Source: CAZCTO01 sp964501725 (lineage in GTDB: Bacteria; Bacillota; Clostridia; Saccharofermentanales; Saccharofermentanaceae). From it: 64,000 nucleotides of DNA. Below are positions 1-6,445 of this stretch, in pieces. The first letter of the stretch is position 1; each line of letters begins with the position of its first letter. The notes under the pieces were generated by a model. The model was not told the origin of the DNA. It was given only the letters and a program-made list of their open reading frames with translations, and did no database searches. The stretch lies in the NCBI GenBank assembly GCA_964501725.1, contig CAZCTO010000004.1, forward strand, positions 62,001 through 126,000, in the 5' to 3' direction. A program made the translations under genes and the position numbers.

Positions 1-1160
1 AAGGCATAATAGAAGCTGCCAGCATTGCGGATGCGTCAAAGATGCTGCGCGCGGATGGAAGGTTTGTTTCTTCTCTGGCTCAGGATACCGGAACAAGCGT
101 ATTGAACATGAAGATCGGCAGTCCTAAGCTGAAGACCAAAGATTTGCTGATTATCTGCAGACAGCTGGCGTCCCTTCTCGGAGCGGGTATTACAATCATT
201 CGAGCTCTGGATATGCTTTACCAGCAAATGGAGAGCAAGAAAGGTAAAGCAGTCATCGGCTCCATCTACGAAGGAATTCAATCCGGTAAGACATTGTCGG
301 AAGCTTTCAGAGACCAGCATAAGGCATTACCGGACATCATGATCAGTATGATTTCTGCCGGAGAAGAATCCGGACGTCTTGATGATGTCATGACGCGACT
401 CGCGAGCCACTTTGAGAAAGATTCCAAACTTAAGAACAAAGTTGCTGCCGCAATGATTTATCCGATTATCCTTGCTATCGTTACCACCTTGATCACACTT
501 GGTTTGATGCTGTTTGTTGTTCCGAGTTTTGCAGTTACTCTGAAGGATTTGGGTACAGAGCTTCCCGGAATAACTAAGTTTGTGTTGAGTATAAGCGACA
601 GTCTTATTGATTATTGGTATATTTACCTGTCCATTGTCCTTTCAATTTATTTCTTCGTCAGATCATACAAGCGCTCTGAAAAAGGCGGTCTTAACTGGGA
701 TCGTATGAAGCTCAAAATTCCGATTATCGGGAAATCCGTTAAGGCAACGGCGTCTGCCCGTTTTACAAGAACGATGTCAACTCTCCTCAGAAGCGGTATC
801 AACGTTTTAGAGTCTATGGAAATAACCAGCCGTACTCTCGGAAACCGTTATCTTGAGAAAAAGTTATATGATTCACGTAACGAAATTCGAAAAGGATCTT
901 CAATTTCGAGATCTATCCGCAGTATCCCTGAGTTTCCGAACATGATCTACGCAATGACTGCGATCGGTGAGGAGTCCGGTACGCTTGATTCAATTCTTGA
1001 TAAAGCAGCTGACTTTTTTGAAGACGAGGCAGACGCGGCGACATCTAAGGTTACCGCCGCTATGGAACCGTTAATGATCATTGTTATGGCAATTGTTATC
1101 TTCTTTGTTATCGCCGCTTGCGGCGCCCCGATTCTTTCAATGTCATCCTCAATAATGTAA
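1..1160 (+). CDS. pilC: Type IV pilus / type II secretion platform protein PilC (GspF family), 5'-partial
   Basis: Polytopic membrane platform protein of a type IV pilus-like machine; family members sit in the cytoplasmic membrane and couple the assembly ATPase to pilin polymerisation. The frame is open from base 3, and the residues before the first ATG (base 42) already resemble the family's N-terminal domain, so the true start lies outside the window; about 385 residues are visible. Two T2SSF repeats are seen, one starting RQLASLLGAGI (about residue 53) and one RTMSTLLRSGI (about 255). Each is followed by the family signature GEESG (about 120 and 322). Hydrophobic segments follow the first repeat and close the protein. 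The ATPase genes expected upstream are outside the window. It leads directly into the PilM-like gene 37 bases downstream. Family assignment is firm; whether the machine makes a true pilus or a pseudopilus is inferred. Confidence 0.9.
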   Translation, partial: GIIEAASIADASKMLRADGRFVSSLAQDTGTSVLNMKIGSPKLKTKDLLIICRQLASLLGAGITIIRALDMLYQQMESKKGKAVIGSIYEGIQSGKTLSEAFRDQHKALPDIMISMISAGEESGRLDDVMTRLASHFEKDSKLKNKVAAAMIYPIILAIVTTLITLGLMLFVVPSFAVTLKDLGTELPGITKFVLSISDSLIDYWYIYLSIVLSIYFFVRSYKRSEKGGLNWDRMKLKIPIIGKSVKATASARFTRTMSTLLRSGINVLESMEITSRTLGNRYLEKKLYDSRNEIRKGSSISRSIRSIPEFPNMIYAMTAIGEESGTLDSILDKAADFFEDEADAATSKVTAAMEPLMIIVMAIVIFFVIAACGAPILSMSSSIM

Positions 1161-1197
1161 CAATTATCAAGAAACGTTAGCCCGAAAGGAGAAAAGT

Positions 1198-2322
1198 ATG
1201 GGAAATCCGTTAAACAGACTGGGGGGTATGGATATTTCGATTGATGCCTCGAGTTCAAATTTGCGAATGGTTGTGGGTGGCTATAATCGCAAATCCGGAC
1301 TTGTTGTCATCGAAAAATCCAGCATGATTCCCTTGGAGTCAGAGACAATCACCGATGGCGTTGTGTCCGACCAATTCGGAGTCGTTATGGCTCTGAAAAG
1401 TTCCCTTGCCAAATTGGACGTTGCTTCCAAGAAAGCAATTTTTACAGTGGAGGGCAGCTATCTTCACACCCGTGATCTTGAACTTCCGGCCGTGCGCCCG
1501 GAGCAACTCAAGGACATGATTCGTTACGAAATTCTCGGGCAAAGCTCGTCGAACCGCGATATGGTTGTTGAGTATATCATTTACGGGAAAATTGTCGACG
1601 AAGAGACAAAGCAAGCTAAGTACAAGGTTCGCGCAACAGCCATACCCAAGGAAGTAGTAACTGATTTCCGCGATTTAATGAAAACCTGTTCGCTAACCCC
1701 CGAAGCTCTTGATGTCAATCCGAATGCAATTCGAAAGCTTTTTAGAACAGGTGTTGTTAACGGTTCAGTTAACCTTGAATCGAATACACTGTTGCTTATT
1801 GAACTTTCCAGCAAGACCACCAACATAACTGTTCTCGATAAAGGCTTCCCGGTTCTCACTCGCAGACTCCAGTTTGGTCACTCCAACATTCGCCAGGTTG
1901 CCGAGACCGTTAAGAAAGTTCAGAGCAACGCTGCCGATAAGACCTCCATTCTTACCCGCCGTCTGCAAGTAGTAAAAGGGGAAGGCGTTAAGCAACTGGA
2001 GATCTCGGACATTGATGTATGGAATGAGACCGTGAAGGATGAGCCGTCACTCAGCAGTGCTGTTTCTGCGTATTTTAAGAGTCTTACCGATGCAGTATCC
2101 CGAACGGCGCAATTCTCCATCTCAAAATATCGTTTGGACAGTATCAGTACTTGTTTCCTTTATGGCAGCGGTTCGCAGTATCGCAAGATTGACAAAGAAC
2201 TGTCCCGTCAGTTGGGCACTCAAGTCGAGGTTTTGAACTCATTAAGTTCAGTGGTAGGCCCGAAGGATTTCGTTCTTTCAGATTTCGTTAATGCTTGCGG
2301 CGCACTCATTAGAGAAAATTAA
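1198..2322 (+). CDS. pilM: PilM-like actin-fold pilus assembly protein
   Basis: Predicted cytoplasmic actin-like ATPase of the PilM family, which binds the short N-terminal tail of PilN and links it to the assembly ATPase. The 374-residue length is normal. The N-terminal MDISIDASSS is the expected phosphate-1 type strand, and a second strand-turn region (LLLIELSSKTTNITVLDKG, about residues 199-217) fits the ribonuclease-H-like fold. The start is supported by AAAGGAG seven bases upstream of the ATG. Position between PilC and the PilN/PilO-like pair is the classic pilM order. Sequence similarity to PilM is in the overall pattern rather than in a unique motif, so the call rests partly on synteny. 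Confidence 0.75.
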   Translation: MGNPLNRLGGMDISIDASSSNLRMVVGGYNRKSGLVVIEKSSMIPLESETITDGVVSDQFGVVMALKSSLAKLDVASKKAIFTVEGSYLHTRDLELPAVRPEQLKDMIRYEILGQSSSNRDMVVEYIIYGKIVDEETKQAKYKVRATAIPKEVVTDFRDLMKTCSLTPEALDVNPNAIRKLFRTGVVNGSVNLESNTLLLIELSSKTTNITVLDKGFPVLTRRLQFGHSNIRQVAETVKKVQSNAADKTSILTRRLQVVKGEGVKQLEISDIDVWNETVKDEPSLSSAVSAYFKSLTDAVSRTAQFSISKYRLDSISTCFLYGSGSQYRKIDKELSRQLGTQVEVLNSLSSVVGPKDFVLSDFVNACGALIREN

Positions 2323-2337
2323 GGGGGGGGTGATAAT

Positions 2338-3246
2338 ATGCCGATTAATAAGAAAGTAGATGCTTCAAAAAAAGACATGAACTTCTTTTCAGAGTTTACT
2401 TCGTCGAGTACTCAGGTTGCTTCTGCGCTGTCGATTGCTCTGGTCGTTTTTGCTCTAGTATTTATTGTTGCAACTGTTCTGTTCATTGTGGTACTGACCA
2501 AGACGGCCACGGCGAAGAAAGAAATCAGTAAGATCAAATCGGAAATGGGTTCCGCGGAATATACGGCAGCTCTTTCCGGATATGAAGGGTCTTCCGCAAC
2601 GATGGCAAGCCTTCGTGAGTATCTGTATGTGTTGACCTCTTTACAGGGACGGATCGAGGAAATGCAATTTGCGGATACCAAGTACATGGACGCAATTACA
2701 TCCACGGTGCCCGATGTAATCACTTTGACCGATCTTGAATATATCGACGGTGCAATCGTTGTCGCCGGAACTTCGGAGACCTACTCGGCTCCTCTGGATA
2801 TGATTGCAAAGCTGCAGGATTCCGGTACGTTTACTTTTGTCAGCATCAACGATATCACGCAAAAGGATTTGCTTGCCGACGGTCTGACGCCGGAAGAATA
2901 TGCAACCGTTAAAAAATACAAATTTTCCTTTACCGGGTCCCTTGAGTCATCATACTCAGTTTCTGTGACCCGATTTGCAAATGACGCAACCGGTAAACCG
3001 CTATCTGCTCGTGATACGAAAGTATACCTCGTCGGAGAGAACTATGGTATTGCCAAGGTGGTTTCCTATAACGTCGATTCCGTAAATTATAAACTTGCAC
3101 GAGTAGTGATTAACGACTCTGCAGTTTCCATTGATCAACTCTCCCAAATTCTCGCCGCGGATGCCATTTCCGGCAGAGTTTCATCAACGGTAGACATCAA
3201 GCTCTATTATGATGTAGTAGTTGAAGAAGGCGGTGATGCGAAATGA
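2338..3246 (+). CDS. pilN: PilN-like bitopic pilus assembly protein
   Basis: Predicted bitopic membrane protein of the alignment subcomplex: a short cytoplasmic N-terminus (about 33 residues), one hydrophobic helix (about residues 34-57), a coiled-coil-prone stretch (about 58-110) and an extracytoplasmic domain. The classic PilN tail motif that binds PilM is not obvious in the N-terminal residues. A GGGGGGG run with a purine-rich sequence precedes the ATG. It overlaps the next gene by four bases (ATGA), implying translational coupling. The call rests on topology plus position between PilM- and PilO-like genes; at 302 residues it is longer than many PilN proteins. Confidence 0.65.
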   Translation: MPINKKVDASKKDMNFFSEFTSSSTQVASALSIALVVFALVFIVATVLFIVVLTKTATAKKEISKIKSEMGSAEYTAALSGYEGSSATMASLREYLYVLTSLQGRIEEMQFADTKYMDAITSTVPDVITLTDLEYIDGAIVVAGTSETYSAPLDMIAKLQDSGTFTFVSINDITQKDLLADGLTPEEYATVKKYKFSFTGSLESSYSVSVTRFANDATGKPLSARDTKVYLVGENYGIAKVVSYNVDSVNYKLARVVINDSAVSIDQLSQILAADAISGRVSSTVDIKLYYDVVVEEGGDAK

Positions 3247-4109
3247 AACTATCCGGACGTGAAACGACCTTGATCCTTATCATGCTAGTTGTATTAATGC
3301 TGTTGGGCTATTATATGTTCCTTCTTTCGCCGGCACAGAAAAAACTGGCGACGCTTGAGGATGAATTAGCAACTGTAAAAAACACTAAAGTTTCTAATGA
3401 TTCCATCATCGTGAAGCAAAAGGATCTTGAAAAGCAAATTGTCGAAGCCAAAGATCAAGCTACCAAAATCGAAAAAAGCCTTTTGCCTACAATTCGCTCC
3501 GAAGCAATCACTCAAGAAATTCAGGCGGCATTCATCGATAACGGTATTCCGTTTATCGTCGAATGCACCAGCGAACCGGTTGTGCAAAGTCAAATTATGC
3601 TTCCGGATGGTTCATTCAGTGATAATCAACTCGTGTCTGTCATTTTCAATATTACTGTATCCGGTACAGACGGCGTTGCTCCAACAATTCTTGATGAGTT
3701 TACCGGAGGAGTCCCTGTCCTGGTCGGGTATAATGAATTTATCAAATCGGTGAAGGATATCGAGGACGATAATCCGGAATCGGTCAGAATTAAAGCGATC
3801 TCTTTTGAGGACTCCGGACAAGGATTTATGTCCTATTCCGCATCAATCGAAGTACTTGCTTATTCTCTTCCGGATCGTATTTCTACTGCCGACATGAATC
3901 AGGATTACATTGTCTGGGGCGGAACCGATATCAAAGACATTACCACCAATGGTCTTGTCGGTATTCCTTTTGCCAGCGTACCGGTTTCCCAGTTTGATGT
4001 AGACGTACATAGACCTTTCTCAATTATGGCACCTGAACTGGTTCCCGGATATGCTGCGCTGATTGCCTTGGCTGAGCAGGCACTCGTAGCTGAGCAAGTT
4101 GCCCAGTAA
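3243..4109 (+). CDS. pilO: PilO-like bitopic pilus assembly protein
   Basis: Predicted partner of the PilN-like protein. It has a very short N-terminal tail, one membrane helix (about residues 8-28), a coiled coil rich in K/E/Q (about 30-80) and an extracytoplasmic region with no recognised catalytic residues. Length 288 is somewhat above typical PilO. The start codon overlaps the stop of the preceding gene, so the two are probably made in equal amounts, as expected for a PilN-PilO heterodimer. A promoter and the pilin genes follow, so this may be the last gene of the machinery operon. Confidence 0.65.
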   Translation: MKLSGRETTLILIMLVVLMLLGYYMFLLSPAQKKLATLEDELATVKNTKVSNDSIIVKQKDLEKQIVEAKDQATKIEKSLLPTIRSEAITQEIQAAFIDNGIPFIVECTSEPVVQSQIMLPDGSFSDNQLVSVIFNITVSGTDGVAPTILDEFTGGVPVLVGYNEFIKSVKDIEDDNPESVRIKAISFEDSGQGFMSYSASIEVLAYSLPDRISTADMNQDYIVWGGTDIKDITTNGLVGIPFASVPVSQFDVDVHRPFSIMAPELVPGYAALIALAEQALVAEQVAQ

Positions 4110-4173
4110 TTTCTGTCATGTAAAATTGTTATCATTAATGACATAAGATTGTGAAGTTTTTTCAAAATTCATG

Positions 4174-4201
4174 TTGCATTTTGTCACAAGCGTGTTATAA
4201 T
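4174..4201 (+). promoter_or_regulatory. Promoter for first mini-pilin
   Basis: TTGCAT (4174-4179), 16-base spacer, perfect TATAAT (4196-4201). The ATG of the pilin lies 43 bases further on, after an AAGGAGG ribosome-binding site. A separate strong promoter for the pilin, distinct from the machinery operon, is what abundant structural subunits need. Confidence 0.6.
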
Positions 4202-4243
4202 GAAGTCAGTAAAACCCACAAAACACACAAGGAGGACTTTATC

Positions 4244-4444
4244 ATGAAGAAGATTCAGAAGAGCAAGAGAGGCTTTACTCTCATTGAAATGGTCATCGTC
4301 ATTGCCATCATCGTTATCCTGGCATCTGTTCTGTTCTTTGCAGTATCCGAGTATCTGAACAGAGCTAAATCAGCTAAGGATAAGATCTCCACGCACAATG
4401 CCGAGATTTCTCAGGCGCTCGTTGATATCGATGCCGCAATGTAA
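4244..4444 (+). CDS. Short type IV prepilin (66 aa, headless)
   Basis: Prepilin with a class III signal. A basic leader of ten residues ends in Gly10, cleavage is expected before Phe11, and the +5 Glu is present (RGFTLIE), followed by a long hydrophobic helix. The mature product would be only about 56 residues, so it is essentially the alpha-1 helix with no globular domain. The ATG at 4244 follows AAGGAGG by eight bases; a longer frame beginning at 4151 lacks a ribosome-binding site and starts upstream of the promoter. It is 37/50 identical to the next pilin over the first 50 residues, so the two are recent duplicates. It could be the major pilin or a minor pseudopilin; which one cannot be told from sequence. 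Confidence 0.85.
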   Translation: MKKIQKSKRGFTLIEMVIVIAIIVILASVLFFAVSEYLNRAKSAKDKISTHNAEISQALVDIDAAM

Positions 4445-4467
4445 GTTGAACGTTTGAAGAAGAACAA

Positions 4468-4497
4468 CAAGAGAGCACCGCAAGCGGTGCTCTCTTG
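4468..4497 (+). terminator. Hairpin between the two mini-pilin genes
   Basis: A perfect 13-bp inverted repeat with a CAAG loop, starting 24 bases after the pilin stop. There is no T-run after it, so it may act as a transcript-stabilising or partial termination hairpin rather than a full intrinsic terminator. Confidence 0.55.
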
Positions 4498-4546
4498 CTA
4501 TGTTAACGTATTAGTTTCAATTCATCTGTTATCATTGAGCTTTTTG

Positions 4547-4555
4547 TGATATAAT
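4547..4555 (+). promoter_or_regulatory. Extended -10 promoter for second mini-pilin
   Basis: TGATATAAT: a perfect -10 (4550-4555) with an upstream TG at the extended -10 position. There is no good -35 at 16-18 bases. It lies 47 bases before the pilin ATG. Confidence 0.5.
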
Positions 4556-4601
4556 AAGTTGTGTATTATGTTCACATTTAGCTATTATTCGGAGGCGCAA
4601 A

Positions 4602-4817
4602 ATGAAAAGGTTGCACAAAAACTCTCGGGGATTCACCCTGATTGAAATAGTAATAGTAATTGCGATCATTGTAATACTGGCCAGTGTGATGTTTTTAGCC
4701 GTATCTACTTATGTGAACCGTGCGAAGTCAACTAAGGATAAGGTTTCAGCACAGCAATCAGAGATGGAATCCGCTAATATGCAGATTAATCAGGAGCTTG
4801 TTGATCTGGGTTATTGA
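4602..4817 (+). CDS. Short type IV prepilin (71 aa, headless)
   Basis: Second small prepilin: leader ending in Gly10, then FTLIE with the +5 Glu and the same hydrophobic helix as its neighbour. The mature product is about 61 residues and ends in Tyr. Divergence from the first copy lies mostly after residue 50, where this copy carries a longer polar, coil-like tail. GGAGG sits eight bases before the ATG. It has its own -10 element, and the downstream pseudopilin starts 15 bases after its stop, so this pilin and the next gene are probably co-transcribed. Confidence 0.85.
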   Translation: MKRLHKNSRGFTLIEIVIVIAIIVILASVMFLAVSTYVNRAKSTKDKVSAQQSEMESANMQINQELVDLGY

Positions 4818-4832
4818 TAAGGAGTGGGTACT

Positions 4833-5378
4833 ATGAAGCTACTCAGGCAAAGACTATGTACTAACAAAAGAGTTTTCTCAAGTCGCGCTCGTGGCGGCTT
4901 CACGTTACTCGAGACACTTATTGCTGTCGCTTTGCTTATGATCGCAACTATCATTGTGTATCGAGGATTTGCGTCAACAATGCAATACTCATCGAATACT
5001 GCACAATTTGCTAAAACAGCACAGGCGGCGGATAAGTCTATCAAGCTTAATCTTTCTGCCGGAGACAGCCTGGGTGCTGTCAGTCCCGATGGTGCATTGT
5101 ACCTAAGCGGCAATTATGGGGGCACATCTTTTGCCAAAGTTTTACCTGTAAAAGAATATTCAGCCTCTCCTACTCCCAGTCAGGTTGTTGTTGGAGACGG
5201 CGAATTCACAGAGAGTAACTTCGTTTCTGTACGCAGGCACGGTTTTGCATACTCAGGGAGAGTTTGCCCAACCTGCCATGCTGCTCCTTTGCAATGGTAC
5301 AAAGACGGCGCGAATTATTATGCTTTCTGCAGTGACAGTTCTTGCCCTTTTGATGAGGGAACCGGCAGTACCTACTGA
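4833..5378 (+). CDS. Pseudopilin with C-terminal cysteine (zinc-ribbon-like) motif
   Basis: Prepilin-like protein of 181 residues. A longer basic leader ends in RGG, then FTLLE at the start of the hydrophobic helix, followed by an extracytoplasmic domain. Near the C-terminus are CPTC and, about 20 residues later, CSDSSC, a four-cysteine arrangement resembling a small zinc ribbon. The ATG at 4833 is preferred over a GTG at 4824 because AAGGAGT ends eight bases upstream of it. Gene order (small pilins, then two larger ones) suggests this is a minor, tip or priming subunit. Four cysteines in an exported pilin domain are unusual; disulfides are an alternative to metal binding. Confidence 0.75.
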   Translation: MKLLRQRLCTNKRVFSSRARGGFTLLETLIAVALLMIATIIVYRGFASTMQYSSNTAQFAKTAQAADKSIKLNLSAGDSLGAVSPDGALYLSGNYGGTSFAKVLPVKEYSASPTPSQVVVGDGEFTESNFVSVRRHGFAYSGRVCPTCHAAPLQWYKDGANYYAFCSDSSCPFDEGTGSTY

Positions 5379-5439
5379 GCAAGTTTTTTCTTATAATCTG
5401 ATCGATTGCGTCGGATATATTTTCTGAGGAGATGATGAC

Positions 5440-5991
5440 ATGACGGCACCTAAATCATATAACAGGAAGAACAAAGGCTTTACTTTGCTGGAACTGGTTC
5501 TGGCAATGGCAATTATGCTGATTGTTATTCCGTTTGTTTTCGGGACGTTCTATATTATTAATGTATCCCATGCGAATGTGACATTAATAAATGATGCGAA
5601 AGATTATGCCGCACTTAATGGTCGCGCAATCGAAAATATTCTGATTAACTCGAAGGCAGTCACTGTGTCAAACTCTACGTCACCGGAAGCCGGCTTCTCG
5701 GTTCTTTCCTTTGATGCCGATGGGAAGCTATTACTTAACGGATCCGAGGCCTTCACATATGATCATTACAAGGTTAAGGACGGAACGCAGAAGTGGACTG
5801 TGAGCGTTTCATTTCTCTTGGAATCGGGCTCAAAGACTCTAAACTATACGATTGAAGTCAAGGACAATACGAAGCCGGGTAAGCCTGTTAAATATACACT
5901 TGTTTCTTCGGTCTACTTGCCAAGCGCTCAACCCGACTTGTTGCTTGGATCCAGCGGAACCGTAGTCAAGTTTTCCAAGCCTACATTTTAA
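5440..5991 (+). CDS. Pseudopilin / prepilin-like protein
   Basis: A 183-residue protein with a class III signal (leader ending KNKG, then FTLLELVLAMAI) and a single N-terminal hydrophobic helix, followed by a beta-rich, Ser/Thr-rich extracytoplasmic domain without cysteines. GAGGAG precedes the ATG. It is the last gene of the pilin cluster and is followed by an intrinsic terminator. Likely a minor pilin working with the preceding gene; no closer function is recognisable. Confidence 0.75.
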   Translation: MTAPKSYNRKNKGFTLLELVLAMAIMLIVIPFVFGTFYIINVSHANVTLINDAKDYAALNGRAIENILINSKAVTVSNSTSPEAGFSVLSFDADGKLLLNGSEAFTYDHYKVKDGTQKWTVSVSFLLESGSKTLNYTIEVKDNTKPGKPVKYTLVSSVYLPSAQPDLLLGSSGTVVKFSKPTF

Positions 5992-6048
5992 TACTCTTTA
6001 ACTGTTGTTGCTTTGACAGTTCGAGATTCTTATTCTGATGATTTTTAT

Positions 6049-6079
6049 AAGCGGCCGTGATTGATCCACAGCCGCTTTT
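6049..6079 (+). terminator. Intrinsic terminator of the pilin operon
   Basis: An 11-bp inverted repeat (AAGCGGC...GCCGCTT core, one mismatch) followed by TTTTC, 58 bases after the last pilin stop. Confidence 0.7.
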
Positions 6080-6200
6080 CTGCGCTCAATACGGAATCAG
6101 CGGGTTGCTTCATTATTCATTTAGCAGTCACCTTAAAAAGGCATCTAAAGCCCTTGAGCGGTCAATTGCCTCTCTTGAGTTGCGGTATAATCCTTTGTGT

Positions 6201-6236
6201 TGCTCATATTGCTCAAATTGCTCATATAGCTCATAC
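6201..6236. repeat. Four tandem 9-bp repeats
   Basis: Four consecutive 9-mers of the form TGCTCATAT (variants TGCTCAAAT and AGCTCATAC). They are intergenic and have no evident function. Confidence 0.6.
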
Positions 6237-6373
6237 ACCTTCGAGCGTCATAGCTGCCTACACAATGACCATAAAATGATGCATCCTCTGGTATTCAAAT
6301 GCAAATTAGTCTTCACTTCTCCGGATTAGTTAATGAGCTCATCGGCAATGCCATAATTCAATTATCTATATAA

Positions 6374-6420
6374 AAGAAGTCACATATCTTTTCGGAGATA
6401 TGCGACTTCTTTCGGTTTTT
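6374..6420. terminator. Bidirectional terminator between convergent genes
   Basis: A 14-position stem with one mismatch (6375-6388 with 6397-6410) is flanked by TTCGGTTTTT on the + side and by A-rich sequence (TTTTA on the minus reading) on the other. It lies 35 bases past the stop of the minus-strand surface protein and would also stop read-through from the pilin operon. Confidence 0.7.
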
Positions 6421-6445
6421 GCTTATACTGTCTCAGTACCTAAGA

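Larger units (their letters stand above)
5992..6445. other. Non-coding gap between pilin cluster and convergent surface-protein gene
   Basis: 454 bases without a credible gene. They hold the terminator of the pilin operon, four 9-bp direct repeats and a bidirectional terminator, each listed separately. The two short frames across it (about 72-90 residues) have no ribosome-binding site and low-complexity translations. Confidence 0.6.

Noticed and set aside
6186..6191. TATAAT in the intergenic gap
   Set aside because: No -35 at a proper distance and no gene downstream on that strand.
6057..6329. Short plus-strand frames in the gap after the pilin operon
   Set aside because: They begin inside the terminator stem, lack a ribosome-binding site and span the 9-bp repeats.
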